Part shown: positions 50,352 through 58,624 of the stretch, piece after piece
Numbering within the stretch: the stretch's first letter is position 1
How the letters are laid out: every line of letters begins with the position of its first letter
DNA from: Devosia nitrariae
GTDB lineage: Bacteria > Pseudomonadota > Alphaproteobacteria > Rhizobiales > Devosiaceae
NCBI RefSeq assembly: GCF_030160115.1
Contig: NZ_BSNS01000020.1
Span: 248,001-312,000 of the forward strand
Length of the DNA: 64,000 nucleotides
Direction: 5' to 3'
Position numbers and translations under genes: made by a program
Notes under the pieces: model-generated
What the model was told of the DNA's origin: nothing
The model's input: only the letters and a program-made list of their open reading frames with translations
Database searches by the model: none

Positions 50352-51317
50352 ATGCTCACACTCGTTCGGCGCTACGGCACCCTTGTCGGCTTTGCGGCCA
50401 TCCTGGTGACCTTCTGGGTGCTCTTGCCCGATACCTTCATGACTGCCCGCAACTGGCTCAACATCTCCCAGCAGATGTCGATGCTGATCGTCGTTGCTTC
50501 CGGCATGACGCTTGTCATGGTGATGGGCGATTTCGACCTCAGCGTCGGCTCGATGGCGAGCCTTGCCGGCATCGTCGTCGCCATCCTCTTCACCCTCGGC
50601 TATCCGGTATGGTTGGCGGTATCGCTCGCGCTGCTGGTCGGCCTTCTCGGCGGAGCCGTCAACGGCCTCCTGATCGCCTATGTCGGCATCCTGCCGTTCG
50701 TCGCAACGCTGGCGACCCTCACCATCTTTTCCGGCGCCGCATTCGTTGTCAGCGGCGGCAAGACCATATCGGGCCGCGTCATTCCCGAAGAGTTCGGCAG
50801 CTTCGCGCGCGGCGGTCTGCCGCTCGGCGAATGGGGCGGCATTGCCGTCTCTATTCCCAATCTCACGCTCCTGGCGATCGCCATCGCCGCCCTCGTCTGG
50901 GTGCTGCTCGAGCAGACCACCTTCGGGCGGCGCCTCTATGCCATCGGCGGCAACATCGAGGCGGCGCATTTGAGCGGCGTGCCCGTGCGCAAGCTCAAGC
51001 TCGCCGCCTTCGCCCTGACCGGCGGCAGCGCGGCCCTGGCCGGCATCATGTATGCCAGCCGCGTCGCCTCGGCCAATCCGACCCAGGGCAGCGGCCTGAT
51101 GCTCACCGCTATCGCCGCCGTCTTTCTCGGCTCGACGCTCAGCGAACACGGCGAGCCGCGCCTGCTCTACACGGTCCTCGGCGTGCTGATCTTGGGGGTG
51201 CTCGACAACGGCCTCACCCAGCTCAGTGTCGACAGCTATGTCCGCCAGATTCTCGTCGGCGGCATCATCGTCCTCGCGGTTTCGGCCAGCTCGCTGACAC
51301 GCAAGCTCAGGCAGTAG
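50352..51317 (+). CDS. Sugar ABC permease, RbsC type
   Basis: A 321-residue inner-membrane permease with 8-10 helices. Features GMTLVMVMGDFDLSVGSMASLAG, GLLGGAVNGLLIAYVGILPFVATLATL and GRRLYAIGGNIEAAHLSGVPVRKLKLAAFAL are typical. Completes the importer; the end overlaps the end of the convergent sarcosine oxidase gamma gene by 11 bases, so no room exists for a terminator between them. The transported sugar is unknown, probably a pentose or pentitol in view of the kinase. Confidence 0.94.
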   Translation: MLTLVRRYGTLVGFAAILVTFWVLLPDTFMTARNWLNISQQMSMLIVVASGMTLVMVMGDFDLSVGSMASLAGIVVAILFTLGYPVWLAVSLALLVGLLGGAVNGLLIAYVGILPFVATLATLTIFSGAAFVVSGGKTISGRVIPEEFGSFARGGLPLGEWGGIAVSIPNLTLLAIAIAALVWVLLEQTTFGRRLYAIGGNIEAAHLSGVPVRKLKLAAFALTGGSAALAGIMYASRVASANPTQGSGLMLTAIAAVFLGSTLSEHGEPRLLYTVLGVLILGVLDNGLTQLSVDSYVRQILVGGIIVLAVSASSLTRKLRQ

Positions 51318-51792
51318 CGCGGGAGACTCCGGGACACCCTGCCGTCGCATCGTCTATCCATTCGATGAGACTGGCCCCGAAGGTTCGGGGAACGAGGAGG
51401 TCGAAACCACCTTCGGCGCGCAGGATCGTCACGGGGATACCATGCATCATCGACGCGACGAAAGCCGTGGGGCCGAGACGCTCGAGGTCCACTGGGACGA
51501 GCGACGGGAGCACTTCAGCCGCGCGCGCCCTTATGTGGAGCCGCAAGCGGCTGTTGGAGAGATCGACAATAACGCCCCCGTCGGTCGCCGGCCATTGGAG
51601 CAGGGTGTCTGCATCGGCAAGCACCCAGGCGAGCCGAGGGGTGATCCGCATGACGCGGCTGCCGGCCTCGGCAAATATCTCTCCCACCTGCGGGAGGGGC
51701 AGATCAAGTGAGGCAAGCAACGCCTCCAATCCCTTCTCCGACCAGGCTGCGACCTCGAACAGCTGGAACCGATCGTCGACCTTTATGCTCAT
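51307..51792 (-). CDS. soxG: Sarcosine oxidase gamma subunit
   Basis: A 161-residue subunit. Typical are the repetitive fold of GcvT-like origin and the stretches GSRVMRITPRLAWVLADAD, DGGVIVDLSNSRLRLHIRARAAEVLPSLVPVDL and MMHGIPVTILRAEGGFDLLVPRTFGASLIEWI. It is the last gene in the leftward block, 12 bp after soxA. The role is structural in the alpha-beta-gamma-delta enzyme that oxidises sarcosine to glycine and formaldehyde or methylene-tetrahydrofolate. Confidence 0.9.
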   Translation of the reverse strand: MSIKVDDRFQLFEVAAWSEKGLEALLASLDLPLPQVGEIFAEAGSRVMRITPRLAWVLADADTLLQWPATDGGVIVDLSNSRLRLHIRARAAEVLPSLVPVDLERLGPTAFVASMMHGIPVTILRAEGGFDLLVPRTFGASLIEWIDDATAGCPGVSRATA

Positions 51793-51804
51793 TCTGTTTC
51801 GCCC

Positions 51805-54747
51805 TCACGCATCGATGCGCGCTCCATCGGGATCGACGAACACGGGCGACACAACCCGCACCCGCACCATCTCATTCCGTACCGGGAACGTCGCCAGCAT
51901 GGTTTCGCCGATCCTTTCCGGGCCTCCCGAGAGCAGCGCCAGACCGATCTGCTTGTCGGTTTCGGGGCTGAACGTCACCGCCGTGACATGACCGATGCCG
52001 TGCCCGCGTTGCGGCGCGCCCTCGGAAAAGAGAATACTGCCGGTCCGCAGCTGCCGGCCGGCATCGAGACATTGGAGCCCGACCAGTCGACGCCGGTCCG
52101 GGTTGGTGAGCGTGGGCCGTCGCGACAGGACGGCCCCGGCAAAGCCGCCGCTCTTCTTGGCGAGGCCGCCGAGCCCGATGTCATCGAGGGTCGTCGTGCC
52201 ATCGATCTCGCTGCCGGCAGCAAAGCCCTTTTCGATCCGCAGAGCTCCCATGGCATCGACGCCATAGGGCTCGACACCAACGGGCTGGCCCGCGGCCATC
52301 AGATGATCGGCCAACGCGGCGCCGCGGCGCGATCCGACGTGGATCTCATAGGCGCGCTCGCCCGAATAGCTCACTCGCTGGATGCGCAGCACCTCGCCCG
52401 CAAACGTGCCCGTCACGACCGCCATTTTGGGAAGGCTCTCGTCATCGGTCGCGATATCGGGGAAGGCGGCGGCGAGGACGTCGCGGCTGCGCGGGCCGGC
52501 GAGGGCTAGCATCGCCCATTCGTCGGTGACCGAGGTGATGTGGACCCGAAGGTCCGGCCACGCAGTCTGCGCCAGGAACTCCATCCAGGACTGCACGTCC
52601 GCGGCCTTCATCGTCGAGGTGGTGAGGAAGAACCGCTCTTCGGCGAGCCGGATCACCACGCCTTCGTCGAAAACGATGCCATCGTCGCGCAACATGACGC
52701 AGTAGCGGCCCTTGCCGACTTGAAGCTTGCCCAGATTGTTGACGTAGAGCCGGTCGAGGAAGGTCAAAGCGTCGGGACCGGCCACTTCGATCTTGCCGAG
52801 CGTCGAGACATCGACGAGCCCCACCGCACTGCGCACGAGCTTCATTTCGGCAATGGCCGCCGCGCCGACATCAGGGCCGTGCTCGGGGTAGAAAAGTGGC
52901 CGCTTCCAGAGGCCGACTTCGATCATCTCGGCGCCGCGACGCAGATGCCAGTCGTGCAGGGGCGTGCGACGTATCGGCTTGAAGTGGCCGTGGATCGAAC
53001 GGCCGGCCAGGACACCGACGGCCACCGGCGAGTAGGGCGGACGAAAGGTCGTCGTCCCCGTTTGCTCGATGGACTGGTCCCGGGCCAAGGCCATCAGGGC
53101 AATGGCGTGGACATTGCTGGTCTTGCCCTGGTCGGTGCCCATGCCGAGGGTGGTGTAGCGCTTTAAATGCTCCACCGAGCGGAAGCCCTCGCGATCGGAG
53201 AGGGCGATGTCGGATGTGGTGACGTCCGTCTGCAGATCGACAAAGACTTTCCCGCGCCGCGGGACGGCAAGGGCAGGCAGGTCGCGCGCGATGCCCTCAT
53301 CGAGATCCGGCGTCGGGATGGCGTGTGGCTCCGCCTTGCGACCGCAGAAGCAGGCGGCGCCCAGTCCCGCCGCGGCGCCTCGCTCGATCGCTTCGGCGGT
53401 GGTATAGTCGCCCATCAGGGCGCCGGCGCCAAAATGGCCCGCGGCAAAGGAGCCGGGCACGAAGCCGCCAATGCGCGCGTCGTAGATCGGCCTGATTCCG
53501 AGATGCGAGGTAAGGTGCACGCTCGGCGTCCAGCCCGCGGAGGTGAGCAGCAGATCGCAGGAAAGCCGGGCCTCACTGCTTCCGCTGCGGAAGGCGACCG
53601 CGCTTACCGGCGATCCGTGCGCTGCCAGCAGTTGATGGTCCTGCAGAACGGTAATCCCGTGCTTTCGGGCGCTGTCGGCGAGCGGCGAGGCAGGCCGCGC
53701 GTCGAGCACCGTCACCTTGCTGCCCGCAGCCGCGAAATCGCGCGCGGTGGCGTAGGCACTATCGTTGTTTGTGGCGACGACGATAGTGCGGCCGCAGGCG
53801 ACGGCGAACCGATTGAGATAGGTCGAGGCGGCAGAGGCCAGCATCACGCCCGGACGATCATTGTCGGCAAAGAGCAGCGGCCGCTCGATCGCGCCGGTAG
53901 TGAAGATGATGCTCTGCGCTTTAAGCAGCACCAGAAGCTGCCGGGTTTGACCGGGCTCGGGTCCGAGGTGATCGCGGCGTTCGACAATGCCAATGGTATT
54001 GCCGTCGTAGAGACCAAAGGCGGTGGAACGGGTGCGAACGGTGATCTGGGGGAAGCCTGCGATGTCCGCGCCTGCCGCCGCCAGCCAGTCGGCCGCCGCA
54101 CCCTCTGACGGCTGCGACAACATCTGGCCGCCGATGGCCCCATCCTGCTCGATCAGCGTGACGCGGGCGCCGGAGCGCGCAACGCTCAGCGCCGCCGCGA
54201 GGCCAGTAGGCCCGCTGCCGATTATGGCGACATCGGTGAAGGCATATTCGGTGTCGTAGCGGTCCGGATCGGGCTGCAGCGAGGCCTTGCCGAGGCCGGC
54301 GGCGCGGCGGATGAAATGTTCGTAGAAGAGCCATGCGCGCCGCGTCGGGCCCATGAAGGTCTTGTAGTAGAAGCCCGCGGAAAGCAGCGGCGCGAATACT
54401 TGGTTGACCGCCAGCACGTCGAAACCGAGCGAGGGCCAGCGGTTCTGGCTCTGCGCCTCAAGTCCTTCGACGAGCTCCACCATGGTCGCGGGCACGTTCG
54501 GGTCACGCCGGCCGTCGTGGCCGAAAGTGACCAGCGCGTTCGGTTCCTCGATGCCTGCCGAGAAGATGCCGCGCGGGCGGTGATACTTGAAGCTGCGCCC
54601 GACGAGCGAAACGCCGTTGGCAAGGAGCGCCGACGCTAGCGTGTCGCCAGCATAGCCCGAGTAGGACCTGCCGTCGAAGCTGAAGCCGATCGGCTTTTCG
54701 CGATCGATGCGGCCGCCTGAAGGAAGTCTGCTGCCGCTCACCTGCAT
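51805..54747 (-). CDS. soxA: Sarcosine oxidase alpha subunit
   Basis: A 980-residue subunit. N-terminus: a ferredoxin-like part (IGFSFDGRSYSGYAGDTLASALLANG) as in heterotetrameric enzymes; an NAD-binding Rossmann domain with DVAIIGSGPTGLAAALSVARSGARVTLIEQD near residue 173; C-terminal GcvT-like folate domain from about 600 (TPLHDWHLRRGAEMIEVGLWKRP ... GKIEVAGPDALTFLDRLYVN). The folate domain takes the formaldehyde unit. Its start overlaps the soxD end by 10 bases. Family size (about 965-1000) is as expected. Confidence 0.95.
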   Translation of the reverse strand: MQVSGSRLPSGGRIDREKPIGFSFDGRSYSGYAGDTLASALLANGVSLVGRSFKYHRPRGIFSAGIEEPNALVTFGHDGRRDPNVPATMVELVEGLEAQSQNRWPSLGFDVLAVNQVFAPLLSAGFYYKTFMGPTRRAWLFYEHFIRRAAGLGKASLQPDPDRYDTEYAFTDVAIIGSGPTGLAAALSVARSGARVTLIEQDGAIGGQMLSQPSEGAAADWLAAAGADIAGFPQITVRTRSTAFGLYDGNTIGIVERRDHLGPEPGQTRQLLVLLKAQSIIFTTGAIERPLLFADNDRPGVMLASAASTYLNRFAVACGRTIVVATNNDSAYATARDFAAAGSKVTVLDARPASPLADSARKHGITVLQDHQLLAAHGSPVSAVAFRSGSSEARLSCDLLLTSAGWTPSVHLTSHLGIRPIYDARIGGFVPGSFAAGHFGAGALMGDYTTAEAIERGAAAGLGAACFCGRKAEPHAIPTPDLDEGIARDLPALAVPRRGKVFVDLQTDVTTSDIALSDREGFRSVEHLKRYTTLGMGTDQGKTSNVHAIALMALARDQSIEQTGTTTFRPPYSPVAVGVLAGRSIHGHFKPIRRTPLHDWHLRRGAEMIEVGLWKRPLFYPEHGPDVGAAAIAEMKLVRSAVGLVDVSTLGKIEVAGPDALTFLDRLYVNNLGKLQVGKGRYCVMLRDDGIVFDEGVVIRLAEERFFLTTSTMKAADVQSWMEFLAQTAWPDLRVHITSVTDEWAMLALAGPRSRDVLAAAFPDIATDDESLPKMAVVTGTFAGEVLRIQRVSYSGERAYEIHVGSRRGAALADHLMAAGQPVGVEPYGVDAMGALRIEKGFAAGSEIDGTTTLDDIGLGGLAKKSGGFAGAVLSRRPTLTNPDRRRLVGLQCLDAGRQLRTGSILFSEGAPQRGHGIGHVTAVTFSPETDKQIGLALLSGGPERIGETMLATFPVRNEMVRVRVVSPVFVDPDGARIDA

Positions 54748-55001
54748 TCTCCCGCGCGCCTAACGCCCAGCACGACGTGGTTGCTCGTGTTCCGCTCGAT
54801 GATCAGCCAGCCGCGGCAGCCGCCGACATGCTGCCAGTATTCCCGGTGCGGGCCCTTCGGGTTGTCTCGGATATAAACGTATCGGAACCAAGCTTCTTCG
54901 CTTGGATCTTCATGTGACGGGCGAACAATTGAGGCGTCGCCGCCGTAGCGGAACTCGTTGGAGTTGCGCTCTCCGCAATTGGGGCAGGTGATGGCGAGCA
55001 T
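54738..55001 (-). CDS. soxD: Sarcosine oxidase delta subunit
   Basis: An 87-residue subunit with a zinc site: CPNCGERN at 6-13, then a conserved EFRYGGDAS and YWQHVGGCRGWLIIERNT, giving the Cys3-His ligand set known for the family. AGGA precedes the ATG. Gene order beta-delta-alpha-gamma is the standard for the heterotetrameric enzyme. Confidence 0.95.
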   Translation of the reverse strand: MLAITCPNCGERNSNEFRYGGDASIVRPSHEDPSEEAWFRYVYIRDNPKGPHREYWQHVGGCRGWLIIERNTSNHVVLGVRRAGECR

Positions 55002-55010
55002 CGCGGGGTC

Positions 55011-56267
55011 CTACTGGCGCCAGGCATAGGGGCCGGCGCCGGCCTCATCGAGCAGGGCGCCGGTCCGGAAACGGTCGAGATAGAAGGGGCGGGCGAGGGC
55101 CGGGACTATGTCCTCGGCCAACAACTGCGCGAAGCACCAGCCGGAAGCGGGCGTTGCCTTGAAGCCGCCATAGCACCAGCCACCGTTGAGGTAGAGCCCT
55201 TTCACCGGCGTCTTCGAGATGATCGGCGCTGCGTCCGGCGTCATATCGACAACGCCGCCCCAGTGCCTCAGCAGTCGCAAACGCGAGATATTGGGCATCA
55301 GGGCGATGGCCGCTTCGCTGACCTCGCGGACGACGCCGAGATTGCCGCGCTGCGCATAGGAGTTGTAGCCGTCGAGGCCGCCGCCGAAGACGAGCCCGCC
55401 CTTGTCAGACTGGCTGATGTAGAAATGATCGGCGCCATAGGCGATCACCTGATGCACCAGCGGCTTGATCGGCTCGGTGACGAAGGCCTGCAGCACATGG
55501 CTCTCGATCGGCAGCTCGAGGTCGGCCTTGCGGCCCAGCTCCGTGGTGTGGCCGGCGACAGCCATGCCGATGCGGCCGGCCCCGATCGTGCCGCTTCTGG
55601 TCTCGACGCCGACCGCGCGGCCATTCTCGAAAGCAAAGCCCGTCACCTCGCAATTCTCGATGATGTCGACCCCGTGCCGGTCGGCCGCGTGCGCGAAACC
55701 CCAGGCGACGGCGTCGTGGCGTGCGGTACCGGCACGCCCCTGAAAAATGCCGCCATAGACCGGGAACCGCGCTTCGGGTGAGAGGTCGAGATAGGGCGCC
55801 ATGCGCCGGACCTCGTCGATGGTCAGGATGTCGGCATCGATGCCGTTGAGCCGCATGATGTTGGCTTTGCGGCTGAAATAGTCGAGCTGATCGACAGAGT
55901 GTGCGAGAACCAGCTGCCCGCGCTGGGAGAACATGACGTTGTAGCCGAGCGCTGCCGAGAGCTCCTCCCAGAGCTGCATCGAATATTCGTAGAACTGGGT
56001 GGCGCCATCCAGCATGTAGTTGGAGCGTACGATCGTGGTGTTGCGGCCCACATTGCCGCCGCCGACATAGCCCTTTTCGAGCACCGCGACGTTGCGCACC
56101 CCGTGGTTCTCGGCCAGGTAAAAGGCGGTGGCGAGGCCATGGCCGCCACCGCCGATGATCACCACGTCATAGCTTCGCTTCGGCTCGGGCTTGCGCCAGG
56201 CCTCACTCCAGTGACGATTGCCCGAGAGCGCGTTCCTTAAGAGCGAGAACGCGGAGTAACGGTTCAT
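55011..56267 (-). CDS. soxB: Sarcosine oxidase beta subunit
   Basis: A 418-residue flavoprotein. N-terminal SAFSLLRNALSGNRHW is typical of SoxB; FAD-binding motif DVVIIGGGGHGLATAFYLAENHG at about 34-56; VGGGNVGRNTTIVRSNY follows, and the C-terminal GWCYGGFKATPASGWCFA. It carries the site of sarcosine oxidation with noncovalent FAD and covalent FMN. The gene is 8 bp after the ectoine hydrolase, thus co-transcribed with the ectoine genes. Confidence 0.95.
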   Translation of the reverse strand: MNRYSAFSLLRNALSGNRHWSEAWRKPEPKRSYDVVIIGGGGHGLATAFYLAENHGVRNVAVLEKGYVGGGNVGRNTTIVRSNYMLDGATQFYEYSMQLWEELSAALGYNVMFSQRGQLVLAHSVDQLDYFSRKANIMRLNGIDADILTIDEVRRMAPYLDLSPEARFPVYGGIFQGRAGTARHDAVAWGFAHAADRHGVDIIENCEVTGFAFENGRAVGVETRSGTIGAGRIGMAVAGHTTELGRKADLELPIESHVLQAFVTEPIKPLVHQVIAYGADHFYISQSDKGGLVFGGGLDGYNSYAQRGNLGVVREVSEAAIALMPNISRLRLLRHWGGVVDMTPDAAPIISKTPVKGLYLNGGWCYGGFKATPASGWCFAQLLAEDIVPALARPFYLDRFRTGALLDEAGAGPYAWRQ

Positions 56268-56275
56268 TCCTAATC

Positions 56276-57463
56276 CTATTTGACGAACAGTTCGCGCGGG
56301 AAGTCGCAGAATGCTTCGACGCCGGTCTCGGTTATGCGGATCGCCTCCGAGATGGCGATGCCCCAGTCGTCGAGCCAGATGCCCGGCATGAAATGCAGCG
56401 TCATATTGGGCTCGAGGATGGTCTCGTCATTGCCGCGCAGCGAAATGGTGCGTTCGCCCCAGTCCGGCGGATAGTTGAGACCGATCGAGTAGCCGCAGCG
56501 ACTGTCCTTGACGAGACCATGCCGGGCAATGGTTGCGGTCCAGGCGGCATGTACGTCGCGCGAGCCGGCACCGGGTTTGGCAACCTCGAGCGCGGCATGG
56601 ATGCCCTCTACCACCACCTTGGCGGCATCGACCATTTTTTGCGGCGGGGTGCCGAGATAGACCGTGCGGGTCATCGGCACGTGATAGCGGTGACGCACAC
56701 CGGCGATCTCGATGGTGGTGCCGGTCTGCGCCGCGAAAGGCTCATCGACCCAGGTGATATGCGGGCCGGACGTGCCGACGCCGGTCGGCATCAGCGGCAC
56801 GATGGCGGGATAATCACCGGCATATTCGGGTGTGCCACGCGCGCCCGTGGCCTGGATATCGGCGGCGACATCACATTGACGGACGCCTACCCCGATCTTG
56901 TCGATGGCGGTCCGCATGATGTTTTCGGTGATCCGCGCCGCCTGGTGCATGAGTGCGATCTCGGCGTCGGATTTGACCGCCCGTACCCAGTTCACCAGCC
57001 CGTCCGCATCGACGATCGTGGCGTTGGGCAGTTCGGTCCGCAGCACATCGAGCGAGCGGCCGGTGAAGTAGTAACTGTCGGCTTCGACGCCGATACGGGC
57101 GGCCGAAAGGCCTCGCGAAGTGAGATGCCGCGCGGCTTCCTGCATCGGATGCAGGGTCTTGGACTGCACGAAATTGTCGTCGTAGCCGAGGATGTTGTCG
57201 GCGGGCAGGACCGTGGACAGCTTTGCCCCGTTCACATCCTGTGCCCGCCCCAGCCACAGCGGCTGGTCGAGATCCTGGAGCACCATCACGCACTGATGCA
57301 CATAGAACGACCAGCCATTGTAGCCGGTAAGGTAGTTCATGTTGGCAGGGTCGCTGCAGATCATCACATCGAGCCCGGCCTCGGCCATGCGCTGCTTGGT
57401 TTTGCTGACCCGTGCCGCGAACTCCTCGGTGCCGAAGGGCGTGTTGTTCTTCCCAAATTCCAT
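56276..57463 (-). CDS. doeA: Ectoine hydrolase (creatinase-fold, DoeA/EutD)
   Basis: A 395-residue M24/creatinase-fold protein. It matches DoeA/EutD in signature stretches: DPANMNYLTGYNGWSFYVHQ, GRAQDVNGA, GTPEYAGDYPAIVPLMPTG, HRYHVPMTRTVYLG and CGYSIGLNYPPDWGERTISLRGNDETILEPNM. The canonical metal ligands of the M24 peptidases are not in place, as known for this group. The enzyme opens the ectoine ring to N-acetyl-diaminobutyrate. AGAGGCG precedes the ATG. It follows the second M24 gene by 11 bp. A deacetylase (DoeB/EutE) is not in the window. Confidence 0.87.
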   Translation of the reverse strand: MEFGKNNTPFGTEEFAARVSKTKQRMAEAGLDVMICSDPANMNYLTGYNGWSFYVHQCVMVLQDLDQPLWLGRAQDVNGAKLSTVLPADNILGYDDNFVQSKTLHPMQEAARHLTSRGLSAARIGVEADSYYFTGRSLDVLRTELPNATIVDADGLVNWVRAVKSDAEIALMHQAARITENIMRTAIDKIGVGVRQCDVAADIQATGARGTPEYAGDYPAIVPLMPTGVGTSGPHITWVDEPFAAQTGTTIEIAGVRHRYHVPMTRTVYLGTPPQKMVDAAKVVVEGIHAALEVAKPGAGSRDVHAAWTATIARHGLVKDSRCGYSIGLNYPPDWGERTISLRGNDETILEPNMTLHFMPGIWLDDWGIAISEAIRITETGVEAFCDFPRELFVK

Positions 57464-57474
57464 TTTCGCCTCTG

Positions 57475-58617
57475 TTATCGAATGCTGACGCCGGTTGGGG
57501 AGCGAGTGAAGACTTCCGGTCCCGCCTCGGTGAGCAACACAGTGTTGGAGATGAAGTAGTCGCCCCGTCCCGTGCCCATCAGCCAGGAGAGGATATGAAA
57601 GCTCATGCCGGTGCGGATGACGCGGTCGCTATCGTGCCGCAGCCCCAGGACGTAGTTGCCGCCGGTCCAGCTCGGCGGCACACCGATGCCGACAAGGTAG
57701 CCGCAATGATGGCGGCGGTAATGATTGAGACCTGCCGCGTCGACGACCCCTTGCCAGGCCGCGTAAACGTCGCGGGCGAGGACGCCGTCGCTGAGCGCAC
57801 CGACGACGGCGTCGAAGGCGTCAGAGGAGATCGCTGCCATTTCATGCGTGCCGGCAGGGGCCGACCCCACATGCACCAGCCGCCCGAGCGGAGCGTGGTA
57901 GCGTGCAACGCAGCCGGAGAGCTCGAAGAACACCGCGTCGCCGTCCTGCAGTCGATTCTGGCTCCAGGTCGTGTGTTCTTCGCCGAGCCGGGCGGTCGAG
58001 CGGATGAAGGGGCCGAAGCCGGGATAGGTCCCTTCGCGCGTCATCATCGCGAGGCAGGCGGCAGCGATCTCGGACTCGCTGACGCCAGCGTGGATGGCCT
58101 CGATGCCCGCGGCGGTCGCGGCATCGGTAACCTGCGCCGCCGCGCGCATATAGTCTTGCTCGGCCCCGCTTTTGATCAGCCGGATCTCGTCCACAAGGCC
58201 GGAGATGTCGGTCCAGCGGATCTGCGGGAAGGCCGCGGTCAGCTGCTCGCCGAACCCGAAGCTCAGCCCCCAGCTCGACTTTTCAATGCCGACACGGTCT
58301 GGGAGTAGCAGGTCGCTCAGTTCCTGGACGACGACGTCGGCGGCGGTCTCCGAATCCGAGTGGCCGGCAAAGCGCGCATTGTGCACGTGATTGGCGATGG
58401 TCACCTTCTCCATCGCCCGGGCGACCAGCACCATTTCGCCCGCGGCCGGGACCATCAGCATGTGGGGGGCGAAATAGCCCCAGTGGTCGAGGCCGGTCAG
58501 GTAGAAAATATTGTCGGGCGACGAGATGAGCGCCAGCCCCAGGTCGCGCCGCGCGAGTTCGCGGCGGACCTGCTCGAGACGGCGCTCGTATTCGGCGGGT
58601 GGGAACAACGTCCCCAT
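57475..58617 (-). CDS. Second creatinase-fold (M24) hydrolase
   Basis: A 380-residue paralogue of the ectoine hydrolase next to it. N-terminal domain with ISSPDNIFYLTGLDHWGYFAPH, catalytic domain with TYPGFGPFIRSTARLGEEHTTW, DGDAVFFELSGCVARYHAPLGR and HHCGYLVGIGVPPSWTGG. The parts equal to the DoeA motifs (RYHxPxxR, CGYxxGxxxPP) are kept, while metal ligands are missing. The substrate may be another cyclic or guanidino compound; creatine is a candidate because sarcosine oxidase is in the same operon, but the sequence is not clearly a creatinase. GAGG precedes the ATG; 7 bp after the aminotransferase. Confidence 0.85.
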   Translation of the reverse strand: MGTLFPPAEYERRLEQVRRELARRDLGLALISSPDNIFYLTGLDHWGYFAPHMLMVPAAGEMVLVARAMEKVTIANHVHNARFAGHSDSETAADVVVQELSDLLLPDRVGIEKSSWGLSFGFGEQLTAAFPQIRWTDISGLVDEIRLIKSGAEQDYMRAAAQVTDAATAAGIEAIHAGVSESEIAAACLAMMTREGTYPGFGPFIRSTARLGEEHTTWSQNRLQDGDAVFFELSGCVARYHAPLGRLVHVGSAPAGTHEMAAISSDAFDAVVGALSDGVLARDVYAAWQGVVDAAGLNHYRRHHCGYLVGIGVPPSWTGGNYVLGLRHDSDRVIRTGMSFHILSWLMGTGRGDYFISNTVLLTEAGPEVFTRSPTGVSIR

Positions 58618-58624
58618 GGCGACC

